Positions 24,248 to 36,130 of a stretch of DNA of 64,000 nucleotides are shown one piece after another (position 1 is the stretch's first letter; each line of letters begins with the position of its first letter). The position numbers and the translations under genes were made by a program. The notes beneath the pieces were generated by a model that worked only from the letters and a program-made list of their open reading frames with translations, ran no database searches and was not told where the DNA came from. This DNA is from Phallus indusiatus (Eukaryota > Basidiomycota > Agaricomycetes > Phallales > Phallaceae): contig JAQFWX010000012.1 of NCBI GenBank assembly GCA_027605045.1, positions 384,930-448,929 of the forward strand. Reading direction: 5' to 3'.

Positions 24248-25989
24248 ATGCTTTGCAAATTCACCCTTCTTGTCTCGATTCTGTCTCTTTTGGTCGCTGC
24301 TACTCCTGTTGAGAAAAGCAGTAGTAAGGGCGTTAGGTTCAAATTACCTAATCGAAGATCCTTGACGCAAGGAAATGGCGTTTTCAATATGACCGAAGCT
24401 AAAAGGCAATTGGCCATGGCTCGAGCGTACGTCCAGTCTGCTTTCGCCGTCTCAACGTTGCCGGTTGGGTTCACATATACATATGTATATTATTAGGAAA
24501 CGTCGCCAAAACTCAATCAACGCGCAGCGGATTTCAGAACTTGGAGTCGTTAATGTAAATACGAATGTATTAATTTTTGTTCATCGGATTGACGATTTTA
24601 CACATAGAGGACACAGGTTGAACGACCTAAGGCACAAACCCCTCCCAACCATTCTCAGCAACGCCGTCAATCCGAGCCTTTGAATGAAGAATTGAATGGG
24701 GTGCTGTGGGCGGGAACCATCTCCATCGGCACTCCAGGTCAAGAATTTCTGGTCGACTTTGACAGTACGTGATCGTTTTCCCAAAACTTCCAAGTTGACG
24801 GCCTTTATTGACTAGCCGCATCCAATATTCTTTGGGTCCCCTCTACTTCTTGCACTTCTTCAACGTGCAGTAAAAAGAATAAATATGACGCTAGTCAGTC
24901 TTCAACGAGCCAGGAGCAACCTCAGGCTGGTAATTTATCATTTTTGTACGCCGATGGCTCTTCAGTTTCAGGTGGGCTAGTATCTGACACAGGCATGTTC
25001 CTTTTCGAATCTTTATTGAGCGAGCGAGATTGAGACTTTGGGTAATAGTCACTGTTGGCGGCATTACGGTTAAGGATATGATTTTTGGATCGGCTACCAC
25101 TCTGTCTAATCAATATGAAGGACTCCCCATTGACGGGTATGTTCGTACATAGAGTTATGTGTAACTCGTCCGCTTTACATACTTACGTGGTCTGAAACAG
25201 TGTTTTTGGAATGTCACCCCCTACAATTTTCAGCTCAGAATTAAATTTTGTGACTCTCGCGAAGGTACAAGGACTAATCCCTGAAGATACGTTCGCGATG
25301 AAAATTGCTGAGACGGGATCTTCTCTTTTCCTTGGAGGTGTTGATGATGCACTCTTCACTGATAATATTGAATATCACCCAGTTATTGCAGACTCAGATA
25401 TGGCCTGGAAAATTGGCAATGGCTCTATTATTGTGGGATCAACCATTCTCCCCGGCGTTGTGGCCGTCATCGATAGGTATATCTGTTGTTAATGTCTTAC
25501 TTGTGAAACTTACGAGCGAACTTGAAAAAAAAAGCGGATCGACTCTCATAAGTGGACCCTCCGATCAGGTTACGGCATTTTACGAACAAATTCCCGGCTC
25601 CCGACTGCATCTGCATGACGCACAGAACAAGATTTGGTCCTACCCTTGCTCTTCTTCACCTTCTATTTCGTTTAGCTGGGATGGCGGAGAAAATTGGACC
25701 ATCCCTCCCGAAATGTAAGCATATATTTGTATGAAAGGAAAGGGACGTTTTTTTAACGATTCGCTAGTTTCAGTGTCGGAACGGTTTCGCTTGGCTCATC
25801 GCAGTGCATCGGTGCTATTTCTGGTGACGATGATACTCAATGGATATTGGGAGATAGGTATGTGTACAATGTATTCGATATCTGTTTTATGTTTTATCTT
25901 CTAAATTATCTATATATTGTAGGTTTATGCGGACTGTGTACACTGTTTACGCTAATAATAATCAGATCGGATTTGCACATCTCTCATAA
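24248..25989 (+). CDS. Secreted aspartic protease (A1), copy 4; DTG changed to DTA
   Basis: Nine exons join to 423 residues: 24248-24426, 24497-24554, 24608-24764, 24816-24992, 25049-25136, 25201-25476, 25535-25714, 25768-25857, 25923-25989. Signal peptide is MLCKFTLLVSILSLLVAATP. The first catalytic motif is D131-T-A-S-N-I-L-W-V, so glycine is replaced by alanine as in copy 2. The second is VIDSGST (D311). Intron 4 (24993-25048) is GC..AG. Both catalytic motifs are split by introns inside the Thr/Ser codon after the aspartate. No internal stop is present. It is head-to-head with copy 3 and followed by a convergent F-box relic. Proteolytic activity is uncertain because of the DTA change. Confidence 0.88.
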
Positions 25990-26129
25990 ATGTAGGTAAA
26001 CACATGTATTTATTCACTATTCTGAGAGATAGACACGAGATAGTATATTTCATGACATATTTATTATTATTATTTTTGAACGCATCATCAACCGGGAACC
26101 TAGTTCTTTGATTGAAATACCATATGGCA

Positions 26130-26290
26130 TGTGGAAGAATTCCAATACTGATCCAGTTGTAATTTACCCTGTACGTGAAAAGGCAAGTCCACATTTTGAG
26201 ATCAGAGGGCAGAAATTGCGGACTTGTGACGCTGATATGGGAGGCGATGTTTCCTGTAAAAAACAAATATGTCGTATCGGAGACGTATAC
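26130..26290 (-). pseudogene. F-box remnant behind protease copy 4
   Basis: The minus-strand frame reads SDLKMWTCLFTYRVNYNWI, matching SDSTMWTCLFISRANDKWI of the intact F-box gene at 7856-9526. The upstream NIASHISVTS segment is the frame-shifted version of the SPPIAASQ region. Tail-to-tail with protease copy 4. Confidence 0.75.
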
Positions 26291-26929
26291 ACGATTTAAG
26301 CAAATGAACCTTGACGGATGTTATAATAAACGATTGGATTTAATTTTAGAACACAAGTGTAACAGCATTGAATCTTGAACCTGACAATGGGTTGTTGCAC
26401 ACATAGCAGACTTTTCGCCTCAATTCAAGTTTGTTGGAATGTGGTTGTTCCACAAAACAAGGCTTTCTCCGTCACACGAGGGATCAAAGCAATATTTTTT
26501 CTAAAAGAAGCATACAAATGCATTTACTTTTTCTGCATACACAACTATAATACAAAGCAAATGAACAAAGTGAGATGATACACGTCGCAAGGGTACCTTC
26601 AAAAGGTAGAGCGGCCTTGTAATATTTTTATTTGAACGAATAATTAGGGGATAAGAATTTACCTATAGCTATGAGGAGTTTAAGCAGTACATTTCCATTA
26701 CAACACAGCCTCTACGATAAAGGTTGAATATAAATTCAAAGTTACGGAAGTCCTCAGTGATTCGGACAATAGTTACTCTGGGCCCAGAACGTCGAGCACA
26801 AGTCACAAGTGTGATGAACCTGGTCACTCCGACAGTTTGACTCCGCCTCACCACAAGGTCGCACGTATGTATTTACACTCAACTCGGAAGCTCAACAAAT
26901 CGTTCTTTGGTCTAATCGTGGAACTTCAA
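26291..26929. other. Intergenic, nothing recognised
   Basis: AT-rich, with short frames only. Confidence 0.4.
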
Positions 26930-27250
26930 AATAAGCTGCTAGTTGCAGTTGAATATCTACGTATGAAGAACCGAACGGCACCTGTGACATGTATGTTGTA
27001 ATTATTATAATTCCGTCTGGACTCTGAGGTTGACATGTCCATTGTCGGGGTCCATGCAACCGAGGAGTTCGGAGTTGAGAGTACCATACATTTGTAGTCC
27101 CTCGCATGTCCGTGCAGGTTCCAGGGCATCGATCCCCGACGAGCTTGAGCACTGTTTGATTCACACACCGATATACACCTAAGACCTCTCTCGTGAGCCA
27201 ATACGGGATTCCGGAACGGCGGAAAAGACTGATTAATATCTAACGTATTC
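26930..27250. repeat. Upstream block of iminopeptidase, duplicated at 14945-15200
   Basis: Diverged inverted copy of 14945-15200. Shared tracts cover about 250 bp ending close to the promoter of the gene at 27339. Confidence 0.6.
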
Positions 27251-27281
27251 ACACTGAACGGGGACCTACGGTGTACGAGTA

Positions 27282-27289
27282 TATAAAAG
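27282..27289 (+). promoter_or_regulatory. TATA box of iminopeptidase gene
   Basis: TATAAAAG 50-57 bp upstream of the ATG at 27339, a good match to a core promoter. Confidence 0.6.
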
Positions 27290-27338
27290 AAGGGCTTCCT
27301 TCTCGGCCCTCACAGTCTAACTCTCAGAGACATCGCTC

Positions 27339-28277
27339 ATGTCGCAGTTTACACCTACAAAGGAAGGCGAAGTGGACTATGACGTTCCAGCCGCTGGAAA
27401 ACCATGTAAGACATGGTACAAGATTATTGGCGATCTGGACGATCCAAACCACAAACGACCGATTGTCTCACTTCACGGTGGTCCAGGCGGGACCCATGCC
27501 TATCAGATTCCACTTGGAAGAGTCTGGGAAACGCTTCGCGTCCCGGTCGTTCTTTACGATCAAATCGGGAATGGCAATTCTACCCATCTTCCCGAAAAAA
27601 ATGGCGACCACTCGTTTTGGACGGAGGAGCTGTTTCGGAAGGAGTTGGAGAATCTTTTGCGGCAGTTGAAGATCGATGATGATTATGATCTTATCGGTCA
27701 ATCGTGGGGTGGCATGTTGGGTGCTTCATTCGCGACGTATCAGCCAAAAGGTCTGAAAAGACTTATCATAACTGATGCCCCCGCTTCGATGGATTTGTGG
27801 GGCGAATCTTGGAACAGGATCAGGCTCACGTTTCCGGAGGGCATTCAAGCCACGCTTTCGAAGCACGAAAAGGATGGGACCTTCGATAGCAAAGAGTATC
27901 AAGAAGCCACGCTATACGCCTATCAACGACACTTTTACCGGCTTGATCCCTGGCCCCAGGAATTGGTGGAAGGTCTCGAAACTATGAACGCTGACAATAC
28001 AGTTTATATGACGATGAACGGTCCGAACGAGTTTTTAACCCTCGGGTCACTCAAGGGGTGGAGTGTCATCGATCGTTTGCATTTGATTGAAATACCCGTG
28101 TTACTCATCAACGGAAGATACGATCCTGCTGACGACGAGGCTGTTTTCCCGTACTTCAGCATTATCGAGAAATGCAAATGGGTTCGGTTTGATTCATCTG
28201 CGCATCTTCCTCAGCTCGAAGAGCCGGATAGATATTTCAAAGTAGTGGAAGAGTTTTTGATGCATGTACAGCCTTGA
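27339..28277 (+). CDS. Proline iminopeptidase-like alpha/beta hydrolase (S33), 312 aa
   Basis: Intronless 312-residue frame. The S33 signatures are all present: oxyanion HGGPGG (46-51), nucleophile GQSWGG (Ser122), acid in NGRYDPADD (Asp262), and histidine in SSAHLPQ (His289). The mixed motif DQIGNGNSTH follows the usual DQ.G.G.S pattern of prolyl aminopeptidases. The family releases N-terminal proline or acts on small amides and L-amino-acid amides; the exact substrate cannot be read. No signal peptide, so probably cytosolic. Paralogue at 37177-38127 in opposite orientation, with long identical stretches. Confidence 0.92.
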   Translation: MSQFTPTKEGEVDYDVPAAGKPCKTWYKIIGDLDDPNHKRPIVSLHGGPGGTHAYQIPLGRVWETLRVPVVLYDQIGNGNSTHLPEKNGDHSFWTEELFRKELENLLRQLKIDDDYDLIGQSWGGMLGASFATYQPKGLKRLIITDAPASMDLWGESWNRIRLTFPEGIQATLSKHEKDGTFDSKEYQEATLYAYQRHFYRLDPWPQELVEGLETMNADNTVYMTMNGPNEFLTLGSLKGWSVIDRLHLIEIPVLLINGRYDPADDEAVFPYFSIIEKCKWVRFDSSAHLPQLEEPDRYFKVVEEFLMHVQP

Positions 28278-29983
28278 TTATTGGAAAACGATTCTTTTTT
28301 CAAAGAGTCTTACCAATTCTGAATTATTCTCTTAATTATATTTTTGTACGTTTATGAATCATGTATAACTTGAAGAAGTAATTTTTACTCAGCTTTTTCA
28401 AGTCTTTTTCAATCGTTTAGTCTCTGATTTAAATTGTTTAGTTTAGGAAACCTTCTTCGTTACAGGGATCTAAGCGAAGTAGTTTCGCTACTCTCATGTT
28501 GATGCAAATTTTAACTTGAAAAACAGACGGTTGATTAAGTCCTTAAAGAAAGAAACAATATCAATACACTGTTACAGTTTTTTGAGTCTATGGCGAGCTC
28601 AGCCGCATTAGTTTGTCGTCATCTGAAAGCTTGAAAACTAGCATCATCCATGCAACAATGGGCTAATCTGAGGTCACCCATAGGGTCAACCTGCAAGTCA
28701 CGACGAACGTCAGATGTATCGTTCTACCTTTCCACGTGTTTTTGAGCTTTGTTTTATCGATCCGCTGACGTCGGTACTGGTACGAACAACTTGAAGTAAT
28801 TATGAATTGCCGGGCAAAGTAGTTTGTCAGGCTCGTTACTCGTATTGGAGCAATGGTTTGTGTGAGAAGGATCAAGCTATGAACAGTTCAAAGAAAGAAA
28901 CAATAGTACTTGGTACCTGGTGCCATAAGCATGGAAAGGAAAGGAGGAGAGGAGTTGTTCGTCTGATTTACGTTTTGCCTTACTGTGTTCGAGTCCACGA
29001 CGTTGTTTTCCCCCGCTGAAAGAGGGAGCTCCTCTTGACACTGATTGAAACCAACCCCGAAAATGGGAGATCGGAAAACCATGATCGTGTTATTGTAATT
29101 TGTTAGTTTGGTTTCTCGATAAGTCTTGAATTGCCATAAATAAGATCATTCCGTTTTGTTAGGACGTAGACGTCAGATACTTTTCGTGTGTTTTTGAAAT
29201 AAACTCCTTTCTTATGACGAATGGGCTTTTCTTCTTTCTTCGGGACCGTTTGTAAAAAAAAACCGTTCCCGTAGTCATACACCCCAAGGGCCAAAACATG
29301 CAGCTTGTCACAGCTACTTTTCCTGATGTCGCTCTTGGAAATTTGCAATTATTTTTTTAGAAATAAAAAAGCAGACAGAAAACTGACCGTATTCCCCCAA
29401 GTATAGACTTTTTGATACGGTCAAGTTCCGTGTACACGATTCCATGTGTCAGCGTGAGTCAAAAAAGCTCAATTGGCTTACAAATCGGACTTTTTTTGCC
29501 AAATAGTGCCGCGGCTGGTAACTGCAAAGCCCGAAACTGCACGCGGTGATTCCGCCAGCAGGCTCCGATCTCGTCGTCCCTACAACCCTAAAGGCCCAAC
29601 ATCTTCTGAACTTTATAAGTAGAGGCTATGCGCGGACAGCTAGATCTTTGAATTCTCTTTCAGGACCTTCCGATACCGTTGGGAAAGGATACTAGTGGAT
29701 AGAGGCCAGTTCAACTACCCGAGACTTCCTGGCGATTTCAACTTACACGCAACGGTACTTTTAATAGCTGTTTTGCTGTAGGTTTGTATAGTAATGCTTC
29801 TTGCATTGATATTGAGAACTTTGTAGGGTTTAAACTTGACAGCTCGATCCCGGCGTCATAGTATTCTCATTCAAATTTGACGCGGATTTTCCAAGCGATT
29901 TCTCGCAAGCTTTCGATAATTTATCTTGGCAGGGATATTCAAAACATAAATAAAACTCCGAATCGTGCTTGTCATATTACACA
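28278..29983. other. Intergenic, no gene seen
   Basis: AT-rich spacer with short frames. The last 300 bp serve as upstream region for the hydrolase at 29984. Confidence 0.45.
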
Positions 29984-32609
29984 ATGCCTACGCCCCGAAT
30001 TCGCACCTGGACCGGGAAAATCAACAACATGGAATACACCACATTCCAATCTCCCGATTTAGAACCAATAGTTCGAAAATCGTTCACTCCAGGACTAAAA
30101 TCGATTACACGACTTGGAGTATTTGAAAAACCTCCGATTCTGGGGTGGAAGGATGCCGGTGTTGTTTTACCTAGTGTGCCAACACTGCGCGGTACTACTA
30201 CCACTGGCGGCGCTCGGCCGACTTTCTTCACGTCACCATCTACCTCCCTGAAATACTCTTATACTCTAACAACGCATCTGATTCCTTCTGCGTACCCGCG
30301 CACGTCTGTTCTGTCGGCTTCGGAACCAATTGATACGACCGAGTATGAACGGATTATCAGTCAAGCTGATAAAAATGTTCGAGAGGGGTTGATGGTGTCG
30401 TACATGGACGTTTTAACGGGGTTGTCTAATGCGGTTAATTTTTTGGGGGATAATGGTGAGAATGGTAGTGGTGTGAAGTTGAATGACAAAAGTCAAGATT
30501 CGGGCGTGGATGCAAATGGGAATGTGAATGGATGTGATGCGTATAGAAAAGCGTGCGAGAAGACGAAGCGTGTTTTGTGGAATTGTGTTAATAGGATTGT
30601 GAGGGTGAGAGAGACGGAGGAGGAGGATGATGGGCGAGAGAAAGTTACGCTTTTTGTTACGCATGCGAACGGGTTCCCTAAGGAGGTGCGTACGTATAGC
30701 ATGTGCGTATGCGAGTCCTACTGGAATGCTCAACTGGTTGCTTCTCTCTTTAGACGTATGAGCCAGCGATACAAAGTCTATTGACGCAGTTTGAAGAAAC
30801 ATACCCTCAAAGTTCCTCTACTTCGTTACCACCGATAATAGACGAAATATGGTTGTTTGAAGCTATACAACACGGCGACACAGGTTTAATCAATACCGGT
30901 CTTTTACCCCGCGCTTGTAAGTTTTTCCACCATATCCACTTCTTTCCCCCTCATATACTCATCCTTTTTTTTTCGCTAGTCAATTGGCTAGACAATGTCC
31001 GAGATATTCTTCACTTTCTTCTTTACTATATACCAGACCGAGTTCACCGAGATGCACAAGGCAAAGCGATCGACTTGCCTACCCATTTACCCCGTCTTTC
31101 GGACAACAAAGTCTCTCGTCGAATAAAGGAAGGATTCCCATTATCAAACCGAAAAATCGTGGGGATAGGACATTCATTGGGCGGATGTTCTTTGTAAAGT
31201 TCAAATCTCTTAAAAAAGAAGAATGAAATGTTTACGCATTTTTGATGATTTCTTTTTGATTAAGGGCACGAGCTGCGATTGAATATCCTTCTTTGTTTTC
31301 TGCAGTTGTACTGGTCGACCCTGTTCTGCGTCCTGTCCCTTCTGATTGGCATAACTTCAAGTTTGGAAAGCTTCCGGATTCGGCGTTGAGGAGACGGTGT
31401 GATTGGAGGTCTAAGTGAGACGCTCTTGAAAAAATGTTTTTGAAGCACCCTTTCTTATTTTTCTCTATAGAGAGGAAGCTAAATCGTCATTCCTCAAGTC
31501 GCCTTTCTTCAGAACATGGCACCCTGATGTATTGGATGCGTATGTCAACCACGCTATCACAGAAGATAAAGCTGCAGGTGTTGCTGGGTTAAAGATGAGT
31601 GGATTACACGTGAGTACAAAAATTGTTTCAGTCTTAAAAAGAAGAAGTTATTGAATTGATTTAGGAAACAATCGTATTCTTGCATAAACTAACTTCATTT
31701 GAGACATGGCAACTGCTTACCGAATTGGATAGTCGTATTCCGCTGTTTTGGATTGTAAGCGGGTTAGACACTACTGTGTGAGCATTTCTTCCTTTTTTTT
31801 TTCGTCTGGCTTTTTTTTCGTTATACTGGGTTTTCATGATGACCGGTCAATCGGTTGCATCGCATATTCTGCTGTGTAATCATGTGTAAATACTACTCGC
31901 GTGCGCACAGCTATGAATGACTCGGATCATAGCATCGGTTTTTTGGCCCTGTGTGGCTCAGTATACGTCTCCTTTTTTTTCTATGACAGAGTATACATAT
32001 TCTGATTTACTGACATACGGTCATTAAATTATAGCTTGGGTGAGGCGGAAATGGCTCAAGAGACGGTCTGGCGACGTTCTGCTAATTCGTCAAATGTTGT
32101 GCTTCCTGTTGGACATTTGGTATGTTTCCCGCTTCTTTCCTGGTGATGTTATTTATTTTTATTATATCATTAGATACCTCATGAAGCTCCAGTTGAGTTC
32201 GGTGAGTATCTTTATTTATTTATTTTTCTCCCTGCACGGCCGCGGTGCTTTTGGCGATCCGAGTTTCCACCTTGTTTACTGAAATTCTCTTCCTTCTTTA
32301 GCATCGTTAGTTCGAAATTTCTTAACCAAACACTATTCTTCGCGTGCTGCTGCTGCGGTCGGATCTGACGGAGTGGACACAGTGGATTCACCGGAAGTGG
32401 AAAGCATCGCTTCGGGCGTGGAGACGAATGATCAGGATAAGGATACAAATGCGAGTTCTTCTGCTGGTAATGGTGATGGCACTATGGCCGTCGGAGATTC
32501 GTCTTTGCGTGGGGGATCGGATTCAGGGACGATGTCGACTCTCGCTGAGCTCGAGCATCCGGGGTCTGGTTTCAAGGGTATTGTTGGCAAGACAAAGTCA
32601 CGCTTGTAA
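29984..32609 (+). CDS. Peroxisomal-type alpha/beta hydrolase (Lpx1/AKT2-like), 633 aa, C-terminal SRL
   Basis: Nine exons in one frame: 29984-30685, 30754-30916, 30980-31193, 31265-31414, 31471-31609, 31665-31777, 32035-32119, 32174-32201, 32302-32609. Motifs in order: THANGFPKETYEP, GDTGLINTG, NWLDNVRDIL, nucleophile elbow GIGHSLGG, VVLVDPVLRP, SPFFRTWHPDVL, and a late LPVGHLIPHEAPVEF carrying the probable catalytic His. This order matches yeast peroxisomal lipase Lpx1 and the Alternaria AKT2-type hydrolases. The protein ends KTKSRL: SRL is an accepted PTS1 variant, supporting peroxisomal import. A Ser/Gly/Asp-rich linker of about 60 residues precedes it. A Gly/Asn/Asp-rich insert (about residues 155-190) and the 257-nt sixth intron (31778-32034) are unusual. 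The second ATG at 30029 is an alternative start. Confidence 0.85.
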
Positions 32610-33218
32610 TTTAGACATTGAACTTGTTCTTCTTGGATATATTAAACTGGAACATTTGTGTGGAATATATTATAATATACTTGTTATTTTTACTCGGACA
32701 GGAAGACCGCAACCAAAATAAATCTTGAGATTAAGACACGATGGGCATTCGGGCATCCATCCCGTCTTCAATGATCCTTACGTACGCACAGCCTTTCTCT
32801 CTCTCCTCTTTCCACTTTCTCTTTTATTTCTCCTCTTCGCTCGCCACTCACAAGAACAGTAACTCAGCACTGCTGGGCCTCGATATTATATTGACTATTG
32901 TTTGTGTCTGCTTGGCCTAGTCCAACTTCCCGACGCTGGTTCCTGGATCTGATTAGCACGGGACTGTCTTTTCCAACGCTCTTCTCTGTCTGTCCAAGCA
33001 GCGTCTTATTTTCTTATCGGGCCAAAAAGGAATTACAAAAACAAAAAGGATCAAGATTTTTTTTTTTTGATTTACTCTCTTCTCTCCTTTCCTCTTTGTT
33101 TTTTTCAATTGCCATCATCACACGCGCGCGCGACTATATCTGCTTTTCACACACGCAACGAACGCCTTTTCATAAAACGGATACAAGCACACTGCAATAG
33201 CGGCCGAAACGAAGAAAA
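32610..33218. other. Intergenic; CT-rich promoter region
   Basis: From about 32770 to 33110 the plus strand is rich in C/T tracts (CTCTCTCC, TTTTCTC), typical of fungal promoters, just upstream of the membrane protein gene. Confidence 0.5.
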
Positions 33219-36130
33219 ATGAATTCACATCGGAATAGGCTTCCAAGCCTACTTACGTTAATTACTCTATTATCGTTATTCTGCAGTTCGACATTTGCGG
33301 TAGTCTTACCATTATCGGTGTATCCACGGGCGCTAGCGTTGCGTTCCGCTGGGGGTGTCAGTTTACCGGCGGCGGCGACGACAACGACAGCGACAATAAC
33401 ACCAGTTGCGACATTCTTTAAAGCTCGTGCCGACGCAACATCATCCGCACCTCATCCGTCTAATACAACATCTACAGATCAAGCACCCGGTAACATCAAT
33501 GTACAAGTATGGGTACGTCGTCGTCCATCTTTTCTATCAACAACAACACAAAATTGAAGTAATATCTCTCTTGTTGAACTTTATATATTAAAATAGGCTC
33601 CACTAGTCGGAATAGTCGCAGTCATCGCTTTGCTGGTTCTCTACACATGTTTCAGGAAAAACAGCATGAACGCATCCATGATCGCGGCGACACGCTCAGC
33701 GAACGATGCTGCAGCTAGTGGTGGTTCGTCCACGGGTGCAACTAATGCAACAAGACGTCGTCCTAGAAGAACACCTAGTCAGGTATCTACTCGCTCGTTA
33801 CCGGCGTATATGATGGATCCGGGTGAGCAGGAGATTGTCTTAGCAAGGTGAAAAAAAGAAGAATTTTTTGTCGCGATGTACTGATTCCTTGGAAAAACAG
33901 AGGTAGAGTACGGAGGAATAGAAGTAGACCTAATATGGGCGACGACATGGAAGATGACGACGAGTACTCGGACCACGATGATGACGATATGGAGATGATG
34001 GATCAAGAATACGGTTCCAATGGAAGAGTTTCTCAAGCCGACAGACCTCTTCTTAGCGCGAGTCCTACCCCAGGATTAGTTCCTCCGCGGACAAATAGAC
34101 ATTCTCGAAGTAGTACATTCGACACGATTCAAATGGGATCTGAAGATAGCCAGCATAGGCTTCTTCGCGATGACAACGCTGAGAATGATACGAACGACGA
34201 GCACGCGGGTGGTGTTGGTGGTGATGGTGGGATGACGTATGTGTTTGGAGATGCTACGACTGGTGGGCAGTTGCAGGTTTATGATGAGCATGATAGAGAA
34301 GGAGGAGGAGGAGAGGAAGAGCATGTTGAGATGAGTCAGCTCGGAGGTGGTGTGTCTGTTGGATCCGGTTCGAGTGGTAGTTCAAGACAAGTATCGGGCT
34401 TTTCATCAGCTGTTTCGCCCACTCGTCATGCACCTTCAAATAGTGGAGGTGGAGGTGGAGGAAGCGGTGGTGGAAGTGGAGGAGTTTCCGGATTCTTTTC
34501 CTCGTTTTCGACACTTTTGACGAACTCGTTTACGTCTATTGCGCATTCGATATCTGGTATGAATGCACCCATGTCTGGATCGGCTATTGGCGTTGGTGTT
34601 GCGGGAGGAAGTAGTGGTGGTCCTGTGGCGTATAGTTCGGTGGCTGCTGATCAGCAGCAGAGAGCTCTATCGCCTTCCCGAACACGAACGGATAGAAGAA
34701 ATCGGAGACAGAATACGGGTGGGACAGTTGGAAGTACGAATACGACGGGTACGACGGCTTCGGCGCTGCTTCCACCGCCGTATGAAGGCGCAGCCGCTCG
34801 TTCAAGTACCGATACAGCTCCAGGACAAGGTCGTCCGTCATTCGGCAGTTCTTTCGCTGCTGCTACTGGCTCATCGTCTTCGACACTCTCATTACAACGA
34901 CAACACACACGAAATGCATCATCTTCTAACATCAACAATGCTAGTGCGGGCATATCAGGCTCGTCGAGCTCGTTGACGATTTCGGCACCTCTCGCGCATA
35001 CGGTTACACGCTCGACGTTTCAGTATCCTGCGTCTGGACCGACAACGGAGCAAATCAAGTTTTTGTCGTCCAGAGAGGCTTTGGGTAAATATGGAATGCC
35101 GTATGGGGATGAAGCTGTTGCTGCTGCTCAGGCTGCTGCTCGAGGTGGTGCGAGTGCGAGTGCGACGGGTGGTATTGAAGATTTACCGCCCTCTTTCGAA
35201 GATGTTACTGGATCTGGTGCTGGATCTGCAACTGTTTTATCTGGAAGTGGACAAGTAACTTCGTCTCCTACTTCGACTTCGACTTTAAGCAATAACGTGG
35301 TTGGTACTTCCACTGCCTCTCCAAACACGTCGACATCGGTGTCGTCGGCACCTGCACGATCGGACTCGTTGGCCTCTCGAATATCCACCAGATCGACTAG
35401 AAATTCTGTTACAGGACCACGTGGACCTAGAAACAGCCTAAGAAAGTCGACGCTTACTCAGAGTAGTAGTGCCGTGGAGAAAGAACGACAGCCGAGACCG
35501 AGTATGGATAGTATGGACAGTGTTGATACGGTGGACTCGTTTGGGATGGAGATAAGGCATAAGAGAAGGGATACGATGACGCGTGATAGTGGTGGTGGTG
35601 GGGATAATGGGTATTGGGATGCTGCTGCTGCTGCTGGAGTTGAGACTCAGGCTCAACGGGATCAGCAACAACAAGGGCAACAAGAGCAACAACAACAGCC
35701 CGATATCTCTATTGAAACACAACCGCAACCGCGTCGTTCGAATCTTCCCAAACTGACGCTAGAACCCGTCTCACCGATCTCGCCTGTGCTAATACTCTCA
35801 GAAGACACCTCTTCATCCGGCATTTTAGCTTTCTCATCATCATCATCAACAACAACAACAACAACAACAACAGCCCCTATCAAACAACAACAGCAACAAA
35901 AACAAAAACCTCAGATTGTTCCAAAAACGGCACCGAAAGGCTTTGTCATGTCGTCCCCTCCTCCATCGCCTACTCCAACGACCACCAGCACATTGACGCA
36001 CACACGGTCGGTTTCGTATGCTGATTCTGCTGCGGAGTTGGCTGTACCGTTTATTACGTTTGCGCCTGCTACGCCTAGTGGAGAGGGTGATTCGGTAGTT
36101 GGACATGAGAGTAGTCGTGGATTTGCGTGA
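33219..36130 (+). CDS. Single-pass membrane protein with long Ser/Gly/Thr/Gln-rich cytoplasmic tail, 924 aa
   Basis: Three exons (33219-33512, 33597-33847, 33901-36130) give exactly 925 codons with stop. Order: signal peptide (LLTLITLLSLFCSSTFAVV), Ala/Thr-rich ectodomain of about 70 residues, one membrane helix (PLVGIVAVIALLVLYTC), a basic stop-transfer region, then the motif RSLPAYMMDPGEQEIV and an acidic patch (DDDEYSDHDDDDME). A roughly 700-residue low-complexity tail with Gly, Ser, Thr and Gln runs follows, plus a conserved island EQIKFLSSREALGKYGMPYG. I recall the SLPAYxxxPGE and LSSREALGxxGxPYG islands as features of uncharacterised Agaricomycete proteins. Topology is type I. Function unknown; a signalling or wall-sensor role is only a guess. 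Confidence 0.85.

Noticed and set aside
27468..27701. Small frames overlapping the S33 hydrolase genes, including 37474-38031 (185 aa)
   Set aside because: They lie opposite or out of frame with intact enzymes that have complete catalytic triads.
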